Below, one piece after another: positions 42,713 to 50,319 of a DNA stretch of 64,000 bases. The position numbers were made by a program, and so were the translations under genes. The notes beneath the pieces were generated by a model. It worked only from the letters and a program-made list of their open reading frames with translations, was not told where the DNA came from and searched no databases. The DNA comes from Bacteroidaceae bacterium (GTDB lineage Bacteria > Bacteroidota > Bacteroidia > Bacteroidales > Bacteroidaceae): positions 1 through 64,000 of the forward strand of contig JAFYWV010000044.1 of the NCBI GenBank assembly GCA_017546505.1. Direction: 5' to 3'. Numbering within the stretch: the stretch's first letter is position 1; each line of letters begins with the position of its first letter.

Positions 42713-43819
42713 ATGGAAAAAGTCCAACCATTTAGCAGTGAGCAACTGCAATCGAAAGTCATTTCATTTCTTCGTTTTCCACTGATTGTCGCGGTGGTGT
42801 TGATTCATACGCAAATCGGCACAGTCAATGGAGTAGTAGGAAACCTTGAGACTCCACTTCCGTTTGGAGGAGCATTCCCTCTTTATGAATCAACGTTGTA
42901 TCTGTTTGTACAGGTACTAGCACGTATTGCGGTTCCTCTATTCTTTTTATTCTCTGGATTTCTCTTCTTCTACAAAACCAATGGCTTTACTATAGAAAAT
43001 TATGCCGACAAGCTTAAGAAACGTGTAAGAACCTTGCTAATCCCTTATTTATTTTGGAACATTCTTTTTATAGTCTTTTATTATATCAGTATGACACTAT
43101 TTCCGGGTGCTACTGAATATATTATTGGTAAAAGTTATACAATCAAGGAATGGTTGCTGACTCTTTGGGATAGCAATAATACTGGCTGTCCAATCAGTTT
43201 TCAATTTTGGTTTATCAGAGACTTGATGATAGTTGTACTATTCACCCCTTTGATACATTTGTTGACGAAGAAATTTGGTTGTCTTCTTCCTTTACTCTTA
43301 GGTATCCTTTGGTTAATGGGATTGTCGTTTAAAACTGTAGGATTCAGTATTAATGCCTTTTTCTTTTTTACTTTGGGAGCGTACTTCTCTATCACAAGGA
43401 GAAATTTTGTTGAGTTAGTAAAACCACGTGTAGTGTTTCTAGGTATACTTTATCTATTACTTGTTATAATAGTATTTTGTACCAAAAGTTATGATTGGGT
43501 TATGTATGTCAAGCGTGCGAGTATTTTACTTGGCATAGTCTTTGCTATAGCTGTTTCGGCTGTCTATATAGCAAAAGGGAAATGGAAAGTAAATACATTC
43601 TTGGCTGAGAGTAGCTTCTTTATTTTTGCCTACCACATTATAGCTATACCTATCATTCGACGGGTGCTTTTATTCATCATTCCTTGTACTACAGATTTGC
43701 GTGCCACAATACTATATTTCCTTTTGGCCGCCATTGCTATTATTATAGGATTGATTCTTTATTATTTCCTAAAGAAATGGTTCCCAAAAACTACGGCTCT
43801 CATAACAGGTGGTAGATAA
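42713..43819 (+). CDS. Acyltransferase family 3 membrane protein
   Basis: Polytopic membrane protein of 368 aa with about ten spans, of the AcylT3/OafA-NodX group that O-acetylates surface sugars. The N-terminal FPLIVAVVLIHTQIG has the conserved histidine in the first span, and IAVPLFFLFSGFLFFYKTNG is the typical second-span motif. Codon use is more AT-rich than in flanking genes (many TTA, ATA and AAA codons), which fits horizontal acquisition. It is bracketed by the dinD-like remnant and structured RNA on one side and a terminator and transposase fragment on the other. Its target could be the capsule, but they are not linked. Confidence 0.88.
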   Translation: MEKVQPFSSEQLQSKVISFLRFPLIVAVVLIHTQIGTVNGVVGNLETPLPFGGAFPLYESTLYLFVQVLARIAVPLFFLFSGFLFFYKTNGFTIENYADKLKKRVRTLLIPYLFWNILFIVFYYISMTLFPGATEYIIGKSYTIKEWLLTLWDSNNTGCPISFQFWFIRDLMIVVLFTPLIHLLTKKFGCLLPLLLGILWLMGLSFKTVGFSINAFFFFTLGAYFSITRRNFVELVKPRVVFLGILYLLLVIIVFCTKSYDWVMYVKRASILLGIVFAIAVSAVYIAKGKWKVNTFLAESSFFIFAYHIIAIPIIRRVLLFIIPCTTDLRATILYFLLAAIAIIIGLILYYFLKKWFPKTTALITGGR

Positions 43820-43865
43820 AAAGTTATAACCGTCCGCTAAACTTAAATTTATAAATAAAAGGATT

Positions 43866-43901
43866 GGGCTGACATCCCAAATCGGAGGTCAGCCCTTTTT
43901 T
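43866..43901 (+). terminator. Terminator behind the acyltransferase
   Basis: The 8-bp stem GGGCTGAC/GTCAGCCC (43866-43873 with 43888-43895) with extra inner pairs is followed by six T residues. The 160 bp after it (43902-44063) hold no gene; a GGGG-CAAAA-CCCC hairpin is present. Confidence 0.8.
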
Positions 43902-44063
43902 GGCTATTTTTGAGTTGCCGCACTAACACATTTCTTCGGACATCCGATATATGGTCAGTTAATATAATCGTTAGTTCAGTAGGTTCACCTGCAAACTATA
44001 GGGGGCAAAACCCCTCGTTTTCGCTCGCCATTACATTCTACGGTAGTCCTTAATTGTTCACTT

Positions 44064-44309
44064 GTGTTTTGGTCAAGTCTTTCTTTCATCTACTTTCGTC
44101 GCGCGAAAGTCGCAAAGCGCACGGAAACAATAGTGGCTATTTATCGTTGTCATTGGCAGATTGAATCACTTTTCAAGCAAATCAAGCAGAATCTCTCTTT
44201 GATACATTTTTATGGAGAGAGTGCTAGTGCTGTTAAAAAACAGGTGTGGGTGACGTTTATAGCCAATCAAATGTTGTCACTCCTGCAAAGTTCTCTTGAA
44301 CGAAGGTAA
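44064..44309 (+). pseudogene. IS4-type transposase, C-terminal fragment
   Basis: The 81-codon frame ends with IVAIYRCHWQIESLFKQIKQ and NLSLIHFYGESASAVKKQVW, which is the C-terminal part of IS4-family DDE transposases (Y-x-x-R/H-W-x-I-E...K-x-x-K). The catalytic glutamate region is kept but the DD part is gone; the first 20 residues are unrelated. No terminal inverted repeats were recognised. It marks an old insertion at the edge of the island. Confidence 0.75.
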
Positions 44310-44335
44310 CATCTTTGGCGGCTAGTAATATATCC

Positions 44336-44803
44336 TTATATTACCTCCACAATCCTTTCAAGCCATAGTTTGTCTGTCTCGTCAAATGTGGCGAGGTGCT
44401 CGCTGTCGATGTCAAGCACAGCAATAACCTTTCCGTCCCTGAACAACGGTATCACAATCTCGCTTTTTGATGCGCTGCTGCAGGCAATGTGTCCGGGGAA
44501 TAGCTCTACATCGGGTACAACCTGTGTACATTGCTCCTTCCACGCTGTGCCGCACACTCCGCGTCCGTATGCTATGCGGCTGCAAGCAAGCGGCCCTTGG
44601 AACGGGCCAAGTAAAAGTTCTTCGTCTGCTACGCGGTAGAATCCTGTCCACCAGAACCCGAATGTCTGGTGTATCATTGCTGCAACATTTGCCATATTGG
44701 CAATTGTGTCGCTCTCGCTCTCCGTTACAGCAACAATCTGCTTGTATAGCAAGGCATATTTCTCATTCTTGCCTCCCTGTGCTATGTGAAGTTCTTCAGC
44801 CAT
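44336..44803 (-). CDS. msrC: Free methionine-(R)-sulfoxide reductase (GAF domain)
   Basis: Cytoplasmic GAF-fold enzyme of 155 aa that reduces free methionine-R-sulfoxide using thioredoxin. The three redox cysteines are Cys74 (GPLACSRI), Cys84 (GRGVCGTAW) and Cys108 (GHIACSSASKSEIV). Their spacing of 10 and 24 residues equals that of E. coli fRMsr. It is the last gene of the feoAB operon, 8 bp after the LuxR-type gene, which ties oxidative repair to iron uptake. Confidence 0.92.
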   Translation of the reverse strand: MAEELHIAQGGKNEKYALLYKQIVAVTESESDTIANMANVAAMIHQTFGFWWTGFYRVADEELLLGPFQGPLACSRIAYGRGVCGTAWKEQCTQVVPDVELFPGHIACSSASKSEIVIPLFRDGKVIAVLDIDSEHLATFDETDKLWLERIVEVI

Positions 44804-44811
44804 TGTTCTTT

Positions 44812-45405
44812 TTATTTGAAATCAGACATATCTACCAGCTTGTTCATTATCGCATAGACTGTGAGGCCCGGGATAGAGTTTATACCCAGTTTTTGCGATA
44901 TATTGCGGCGGTGGGATATTACCGTGTATATGGAGATGTTGAACTCGTCGGCAATCTCCTTGTTGGTCTTGCCCATTGCTACGGCTGCAAGTATATCTCT
45001 CTCGCGTGACGAAAGTTCATTGATGTCGTTCTTTGGGCTCTTGTTGTTCTCTTCAATGGCATTGCGTAGTTTCTGTATTATACGTGCCGCATTGTCGTAT
45101 ATGCCTATGCACTCGTCATATTGGCGCAGCACGTTCTCCTCGTAGTTGCTGTGTGTGAGTGCTACAAGTGCTGTGTTTCCTGCGCCCAACCACGAGCGGA
45201 TGTCGAGTCGGTCATTGTAGTCGACAACTGTCGGGTTTATGATTACAATATCAATGTCACTGTTCCCCGAGTTGTAGTATGTCGGGTCGTTCGATGTCTG
45301 TGTGACATTAAATTGGGGATTGTTGCCAATTATGGCCGATATGCCGGTGGCTATAATCTCCGAAGGCTCAATGAGCACAACGTTGTATTTACCTTCCCTG
45401 TTCAT
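44812..45405 (-). CDS. LuxR-type regulator with a pseudo-receiver
   Basis: Regulator of 197 aa. The C-terminal 65 residues are a clear LuxR/GerE helix-turn-helix: LSSRERDILAAVAMGKTNKE and IADEFNISIYTVISHRRNIS. The N-terminal half follows the receiver fold but lacks phosphorylation residues: the acidic pair is EPSE, the acceptor position is Asn57 (VIINPTVV) and the conserved lysine is missing. It is thus likely controlled by protein contact or a ligand rather than by a kinase. The ATG at 45405 overlaps the hemerythrin gene by 17 bp; it may be regulated by or with that iron protein. Confidence 0.85.
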   Translation of the reverse strand: MNREGKYNVVLIEPSEIIATGISAIIGNNPQFNVTQTSNDPTYYNSGNSDIDIVIINPTVVDYNDRLDIRSWLGAGNTALVALTHSNYEENVLRQYDECIGIYDNAARIIQKLRNAIEENNKSPKNDINELSSRERDILAAVAMGKTNKEIADEFNISIYTVISHRRNISQKLGINSIPGLTVYAIMNKLVDMSDFK

Positions 45406-46102
45406 AGCGCATTTCAATTTTTTCGACCAATGGGACAAGTAGCTTGTTCTCAATGTCCGAGTGTCTCAACAGGTCGTTGCCAATGCTGTTTATCTCATTG
45501 AGTATCTCAAATCTCAATTGTGATGCATATTCCCCGCTGAGGTACTTTATTATGATATTGCTCAAATCGTTGAGCTTTTCGTTGATATTGCCGTGACTGT
45601 GCCCGAATCGTGAAATGCTGTATTCGCGGTGCTCTTTTTTGCTGTCGTTGAGCAGTTGCTCAATGTAGGGGAATACCACCTCTTCCTCATATTGGAAATG
45701 GTTGTTCACTTCGCTGTCATAGTCATCGTAGAACTTGTCAATCAGTCTGCGGCTGATGTCGTCAAGCTCCTTTACCATACGGTGTATGTTGTTGTGGAGT
45801 GATGGAAAGCATATTGTGCGGTAGTAGTTGTGCGATGCGCGCAGATACATTGTGACGCTGCTTATATCCTCACCGGCGAGTGTCTCAATCTGTGGCTCAT
45901 AGTCACGGAAAGAGTAGATGTTGCATATCATCAGGAACAGGTCGGCCGAGATGTTGTGTTGTGCACATACCTCTGCAACGGTGGCCTCTCCAAATCCAAG
46001 TCTTATATTCAGGCGCTGCAGTATAGACAGCAGGCCGATGTCGCTTGCAACAAGGTCGGCCATCTTCATTCGGCTATTGTATATGGTTGTACTCTTTTTC
46101 AT
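45389..46102 (-). CDS. RIC/ScdA-like hemerythrin domain protein
   Basis: Di-iron protein of 237 aa related to YtfE/ScdA, which repair iron-sulfur clusters after nitric oxide or peroxide damage. The N-terminal segment matches the short ScdA domain (MADLVASDIGLLSIL to VAEVCAQHNI), but the Cys-Cys motif there is replaced by GFGE. The hemerythrin-like part has the expected ligands: His in ASHNYY, LHNNIH, NNHFQYEEE, HSHGNINE and RHSDIE. It lies directly behind feoAB; 46126 is an alternative start. Oxygen, NO or iron sensing together with the LuxR-type partner is plausible. Confidence 0.87.
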   Translation of the reverse strand: MKKSTTIYNSRMKMADLVASDIGLLSILQRLNIRLGFGEATVAEVCAQHNISADLFLMICNIYSFRDYEPQIETLAGEDISSVTMYLRASHNYYRTICFPSLHNNIHRMVKELDDISRRLIDKFYDDYDSEVNNHFQYEEEVVFPYIEQLLNDSKKEHREYSISRFGHSHGNINEKLNDLSNIIIKYLSGEYASQLRFEILNEINSIGNDLLRHSDIENKLLVPLVEKIEMRYEQGR

Positions 46103-46126
46103 TATTGTTTTTTCTTTATGGTTCAT

Positions 46127-48586
46127 TTATAACAGTCCTCCAATGGTGTACACGACAAATGCAAATACCCAGGCAACAGCTGTGTTGTATACAATTGAAA
46201 ACAGCGCCCACAATTTACTGCCTGTCTCATTTGCTATGGCTGCTACCGTAGCTATGCAGGGGAAGAATAGCAGAATGAATACCAGAAATGCCGCAGCCGA
46301 GCGTGGCGTGAAATCGCCCGATGTCCTCAAGTCTTCGGTTATGCTCTCCTCTGAATCGCTGCTGTAAAGCACACCCAACGTGCTAACAACAAGCTCTTTT
46401 GCCGGTATGCTTGTTATTATGGCAATGCCTGAGCGCCAATTCTGTCCTATGGGCGCAAGCACCGGCTCAACAGCGTGGCCAAGCATTGCAATGAAAGAGT
46501 TCTCATTTATGCCGCTTATAGTCTCCTCCTCGGCTATCTGTTCAAAATACACCTTGCCCACCTCACTTTGCTCTTTACTCTTTGCTCTTTGCTCTTTGCT
46601 CTGTACTCTCTGCTCTGTACTCTCTTCACCTCTCGGATAGTAGCTCAAGAACCAGATGACGACGGTTGACAATAGAATGACTGTTCCAATCTTCTTTATA
46701 TATTGTGAACACTTCTCCCACATATGGCGCAGTGTGGCGCGTAATGTAGGCCAGCGGTAGGGTGGCAACTCCATAACAAATGGTGTCTCGTCCTTGTGGA
46801 ACTTGGCAAGCCTCAACAGGCGTGCTGTAGCTATTGCAACTGCAATACCAAGCAGATATAGTCCCATAAGCACAAGTGCTGCATTTTGTGGAAAGAAAGC
46901 ACCGGTAAAGAGTATCAGCACCGGCAATCGTGCGCTGCACGACATAAAAGGCGTGATGAGAACTGTTATTATGCGGCTGCTGCGGCTCTCAATGGTGCGT
47001 GACGCCATTATTGCCGGCACGTTGCAGCCAAAACCCATCAGCATTGGGATGAACGACTTGCCGTGCAGTCCCATCTTGTGCATCAGCTTGTCCATAATGA
47101 ACGCTGCGCGTGCCATATATCCAGAGTCCTCCATCAGTGATATGAAAAGATAGAGTATCAATATCTGTGGTATGAATACGGCAACGCTGCCAATGCCGCT
47201 TATTATTCCGTTAACGAGTAAATCTTGCACAGCCCCTTGCGGTACAATTGTACTTACGCACTCTCCAATCCGGGTAAACAGCTTTTCAATCCACTCCTGC
47301 GGGTAGGCGCCAAGCAGAAATACCGAACTGAACATCGCCCACATAACGAACAGGAATATGGGAAATCCCAGCCAACGGTTGGCTACAAGACGGTCTATGC
47401 GGCGTGTGTGTCTGTTGGCGTCCTTTGCTCCCGCTCTGTATGTCTCTTGCAATGCTCCGTTTATAAAACCATATTTTGCACCGTTTATCGCCGTTTCAGC
47501 ATCAGCGCCCATCTGCGATTGTATCCTTTTGGCACCATTTTCAGCCAAAGTTTTCCACCTCTCAATCTCCAGACAGTTGTCAAGGTCCTTCAACGCCTCC
47601 TTGTCGTTCTCCAAGAGCTTCAGTGCCCAGTATCGAACTGGAAACTGTTGTGGCAGGTCGTCGGCCTTGTGCATTGCAGCCGACAGCGGTGCAATCTGCT
47701 CCTCAATGATGCTGCCGTAGTTTATGTGTATGTGGCGTATGGTGTTGTTCTTGCCTTCAAAAAGCTCAATTACAGTATCCAATAGCTTGTCAAGCCCCTT
47801 GTTGTTGCGTGCTACTGTGGGTATCATTGGAATTCCCATCATTGCACCCAAATGGACATAATCGACCTCTGCACCCTTTGCCAGTAGCTCGTCATACATA
47901 TTCAGCGCAACTACAGTGCGTATGTTCATATCAATAAGCTCGGTGGTGAGGTATAAATTACGCTCAAGGTTTGATGCTACCACCGAGTTGATGATAATGT
48001 CGGGCATCTGCTCAAAGAGGTGACGTCGCACGTATATCTCCTCGGGTGAATATGCGGCTATGGAGTATGTTCCGGGCAGGTCGGTGAGGTTTATGCGGTA
48101 GCCCTTGTAGTTGAAACTGCCGGTTTTTGCATCGACGGTGACACCGCTGTAGTTGCCCACGTGTTCATTCTTGTTTGCAAGAGCATTGAAAATGGATGTT
48201 TTTCCACTGTTTGGATTACCCACCAATGCTACGTTGATGACATTTCTTCTCTCGGTGGAGTTGCTGTAGTTTGTGCTGCATTGTCCGTTGCATCCTGTGC
48301 AACTCTCACACAGCGTTATGCAGTTGTAGGTAGGTGCAGGCGACATCTCGCGTTTTGCGTCCTCCTCGGGCAGAACCTCAATCATTGCAGCCTCGTTGCG
48401 GCGCAGCAGCACCTCATAGCCCATAACATAATATTTAATGGGGTCGTGCATAGGCGAGTCGAGCACCGAGGTCACCTTCTCGCCACGAATAAATCCCATT
48501 TCCATTATGCGTTTGCGGAAGCCGCCGTGCCCCGACAAACGCACGATTACAGCTGTCTCACCATTTTTCAGCTCCGATAGTTTCAT
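46127..48586 (-). CDS. feoB: Fused ferrous iron transporter FeoA-FeoB
   Basis: Inner-membrane Fe(II) uptake protein of 819 aa. Residues 1-75 are a FeoA SH3-like domain (KRIMEMGFIRGEKV). A linker with five cysteines (89, 93, 96, 99, 103) follows. The G domain has GNPNSGKT (123-130) and DLPGTYS. The transport core from about residue 400 has the two Gate motifs (FMSCSARLPV and SIPAKELVVSTLG). Between them, residues about 655-673 are a charged low-complexity insert (EQRVQSKEQRAKSKEQSE) coded by a heptanucleotide repeat. It is first in the operon with hemerythrin, LuxR-type regulator and msrC. Confidence 0.95.
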   Translation of the reverse strand: MKLSELKNGETAVIVRLSGHGGFRKRIMEMGFIRGEKVTSVLDSPMHDPIKYYVMGYEVLLRRNEAAMIEVLPEEDAKREMSPAPTYNCITLCESCTGCNGQCSTNYSNSTERRNVINVALVGNPNSGKTSIFNALANKNEHVGNYSGVTVDAKTGSFNYKGYRINLTDLPGTYSIAAYSPEEIYVRRHLFEQMPDIIINSVVASNLERNLYLTTELIDMNIRTVVALNMYDELLAKGAEVDYVHLGAMMGIPMIPTVARNNKGLDKLLDTVIELFEGKNNTIRHIHINYGSIIEEQIAPLSAAMHKADDLPQQFPVRYWALKLLENDKEALKDLDNCLEIERWKTLAENGAKRIQSQMGADAETAINGAKYGFINGALQETYRAGAKDANRHTRRIDRLVANRWLGFPIFLFVMWAMFSSVFLLGAYPQEWIEKLFTRIGECVSTIVPQGAVQDLLVNGIISGIGSVAVFIPQILILYLFISLMEDSGYMARAAFIMDKLMHKMGLHGKSFIPMLMGFGCNVPAIMASRTIESRSSRIITVLITPFMSCSARLPVLILFTGAFFPQNAALVLMGLYLLGIAVAIATARLLRLAKFHKDETPFVMELPPYRWPTLRATLRHMWEKCSQYIKKIGTVILLSTVVIWFLSYYPRGEESTEQRVQSKEQRAKSKEQSEVGKVYFEQIAEEETISGINENSFIAMLGHAVEPVLAPIGQNWRSGIAIITSIPAKELVVSTLGVLYSSDSEESITEDLRTSGDFTPRSAAAFLVFILLFFPCIATVAAIANETGSKLWALFSIVYNTAVAWVFAFVVYTIGGLL
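46567..46622. repeat. Heptanucleotide tandem repeat inside feoB
   Basis: Eight units of 7 bp read on the plus strand TTTGCTC, TTTACTC, TTTGCTC x3, TGTACTC, TCTGCTC, TGTACTC. Seven is not a multiple of three, so gain or loss of one unit shifts the feoB frame. The repeat falls in a loop of the transport core. Confidence 0.85.
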
Positions 48587-48634
48587 CTTTCTTTTCGTCT
48601 TGTGCAGAGTTTTATAGTATACACTCTCTGCCGT

Positions 48635-48658
48635 TATTTTTGCATTTATGCAAAAATA
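48635..48658 (-). promoter_or_regulatory. feoB promoter element overlapping an 11-bp palindrome
   Basis: TATTTTTG on the minus strand (48651-48658) is the likely -7 element, 64 bp before feoB. It forms part of a perfect inverted repeat TATTTTTGCAT-TT-ATGCAAAAATA (48635-48658), so a bound protein would block the start of transcription. An iron or redox regulator is a natural guess; the sequence is not a classical Fur box. The gap 48659-48890 contains only AT-rich sequence. Confidence 0.5.
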
Positions 48659-48893
48659 GTTCTCTTTTGCAACATTGACAATAGCTATATTTATTAAAAA
48701 TATGCTTTTATTTAGTTATTTATAACTAACCGGCTACCTGATAGACAAATGTTGTTACAACTTCACTTTCATTATAATTAGTTATTGTACAGAAGTGGTG
48801 TTGATGCTAATTTTGCACTGTCCGAATTATTCAGACTTGGATAGACCATATCGAATTGTATTATCTTTATTGCTCTGTGCAAGCAGTGCACAA

Positions 48894-48930
48894 ACAGAGG
48901 AGAACGTTTTAAGCTGTCGTTCTCCTCTGT
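48894..48930 (-). terminator. Terminator behind the small basic protein genes
   Basis: A perfect 13-bp stem (48894-48906 with 48918-48930) lies about 75 bp past the stop at 49005 on the minus strand. The T-run is short (TTTG), so its strength is unclear. A plus-strand reading as a small RNA with TATCTTTA at 48862-48869 upstream is possible but weaker. Confidence 0.5.
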
Positions 48931-49004
48931 CGTTTTCCTCAGTTGTTAGTATGAAAAGCAGTGCTGATTGCTTTATTTCTCAATTTCATTATTATTGTTT
49001 CTTG

Positions 49005-49400
49005 TCAGTCTGCTATTGCTGAAATCAGTGCTGCAAGGCCAATGACTGTTGCTGCTGTTTCTACAAAATCGTTGTCACAACAGTGGTGGTGGTAAACGGG
49101 GCGTGGCGCTGGTCTTGGACGTGGCATTGGTCTTGGCTTTAGCTTCGGCTTAGGCATTGGCTTGTAGGCTCTTCTTGCAACCGGTGGCATTGGCTTTCGT
49201 CCTCTGTTGTTATTGCTTATCTTCCTTTTGTCCGGTTTGCCGGGGCGTACGTTGTCAAACTTCATTTTCGGCGCTTTCTTCTCATTCCTCTTCACTCTGT
49301 TCTCTACTCTTGGCTTTGCCTTGTTGTTCTCTCTTGCCATCATCTGTGCAGGCATAAGCATCACGCTCATCATCACTGCAAAAAACATCATTTTTTTCAT
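49005..49400 (-). CDS. Small basic secreted protein A (paralogue pair)
   Basis: Exported protein of 131 aa of no recognised family. The signal peptide MKKMMFFAVMMSVMLMPAQM is nearly the same as that of the neighbour at 49461. The mature part is basic and disordered: a Lys/Arg/Asn stretch, then repeated KP/RP pairs (KPKLKPRPMPRPRPAPRP), then YHHHCCDND. It ends with a short hydrophobic helix AATVIGLAALISAIAD. The polycationic stretch could bind DNA, LPS or polyanionic glycan, and the His/Cys cluster could bind metal. It is 60 bp after its paralogue, probably on one message. Confidence 0.7.
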   Translation of the reverse strand: MKKMMFFAVMMSVMLMPAQMMARENNKAKPRVENRVKRNEKKAPKMKFDNVRPGKPDKRKISNNNRGRKPMPPVARRAYKPMPKPKLKPRPMPRPRPAPRPVYHHHCCDNDFVETAATVIGLAALISAIAD

Positions 49401-49460
49401 TGCTGTAAGTTTTAACTGTTGACTATTTCCTGTCGGGATACCGTTCTCTCAAATCGTTGC

Positions 49461-49859
49461 TCAGTTTGCTACCAGTGCCACCAATGCAGCCAGGCCAACC
49501 ACTGCAGCTACTGCGTTTACGGGGTTCACTTCGTTTACAACATTTACATGAACCTTTGGTCGTGGATTGGGGCGGGGCTTTGGCTTTTTGACAATCTGTG
49601 GCTTTGGTTTGGGCTGTTTCACGATTATTGGTTTTGGCTGTTTTTTGTTGTTCCTGTCGTTCTTCTTGTTGTCGAACTTCTTGTCATTCTTCTTCTCCTT
49701 CTTGTTATTTTTGAACTTGTTGTCTTTCTTCTCCTTTTTGTTGTCTACTCTGTTTTCAACTCTTGGCTTGGCATTCTCCTTGTTGTTCTCTCTTGCCATC
49801 ATCTGTGCAGGCATAAGCATCACGCTCATCATCACTGCAATAATCATCATCTTTTTCAT
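49461..49859 (-). CDS. Small basic secreted protein B (paralogue pair)
   Basis: Exported protein of 132 aa. It shares with its neighbour the signal peptide, the segment MMARENNK, the segment KPRVENRV and the C-terminal hydrophobic helix (AVVGLAALVALVAN), but its linker differs: alternating K/N/D (NKKEKKDNKFKNNKKEKKND), then KQPKPKP repeats. The His/Cys cluster of the paralogue is absent. No family is recognised. Conservation of both ends with a free linker suggests the ends matter for export and anchoring and the charge of the linker matters for function. Confidence 0.7.
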   Translation of the reverse strand: MKKMMIIAVMMSVMLMPAQMMARENNKENAKPRVENRVDNKKEKKDNKFKNNKKEKKNDKKFDNKKNDRNNKKQPKPIIVKQPKPKPQIVKKPKPRPNPRPKVHVNVVNEVNPVNAVAAVVGLAALVALVAN

Positions 49860-49929
49860 AGCTTCTAAATTTTAATGTTAAACCTGTTTCCTATAACCCT
49901 TGTGGAGGTGTTGCGTCTTATTTACACTG

Positions 49930-49937
49930 CAAAGATA
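49930..49937 (-). promoter_or_regulatory. -7 element of the small basic protein genes
   Basis: TATCTTTG on the minus strand, 70 bp before the start codon at 49859 and just behind the terminator at 49945-49987. Confidence 0.6.
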
Positions 49938-49944
49938 TGGGCGC

Positions 49945-49987
49945 AAAAATCCCCCTGCAATTGATTATTCCTAATCATTGCAGGGGG
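49945..49987 (-). terminator. Terminator of the sialic acid operon
   Basis: Arms CCCCCTGCAATTGATTA (49951-49967) and TAATCATTGCAGGGGG (49972-49987) pair with one bulged base. On the minus strand they are followed by ATTTTTG. It lies about 330 bp past the symporter stop, beyond the tandem repeat, so that repeat would be in the 3' UTR. A small TAGGGA/TCCCTA hairpin (50003-50017) precedes it. Confidence 0.65.
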
Positions 49988-50033
49988 TTGTCCTATAATA
50001 TATAGGGATTCTCCCTAATCAGTGTTCTAAAAA

Positions 50034-50319
50034 GGCATCTGCTGTGTTGTGCAGTGTTTTTGTTAATGGTCATTTAGGTTAAGCTAAACTCCCATTCCCA
50101 AAAACTCTGCCGGCCTTGCATCTGCACTTTTTATAACACTGATTGTTGTTTTTTTTGTTTTGCGGCATCTGCTGTGTTGTGCAGTGTTTTTGTTAATGGT
50201 CATTTAGGTTAAGCTAAACTCCCATTCCCAAAAACTCTGCCGGCCTTGCATCTGCACTTTTTATAACACTGATTGTTGTTTTTTTGTTTTGCGGCATCTG
50301 CTGTGTTGTGCAGTGTTTT
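50034..50319. repeat. 130-bp tandem duplication, two and a fifth copies
   Basis: Copy 1 is 50034-50163 (130 bp). Copy 2 is 50164-50292 (129 bp, one T fewer in a T-tract). A third partial copy of 27 bp (50293-50319) ends in the stop codon of the symporter gene. The two full copies are otherwise identical as read, so the duplication is recent or kept uniform. No ORF runs through the unit. Confidence 0.9.

Noticed and set aside
42427..42762. 111-codon minus-strand frame over the structured RNA
   Set aside because: It crosses both arms of the stem and the start of the acyltransferase gene and has no family likeness.
46380..46669. Two plus-strand frames rich in Leu/Cys/Ser over feoB
   Set aside because: They are translations of the heptanucleotide repeat on the wrong strand.
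48862..48940. Small plus-strand RNA gene between feoB and the basic protein genes
   Set aside because: The -7 element lacks the final G and the hairpin is better explained as the minus-strand terminator; kept only as a remark.
50034..50319. Possible CRISPR-like repeat
   Set aside because: Two contiguous 130-bp copies without spacers; this is a plain tandem duplication.
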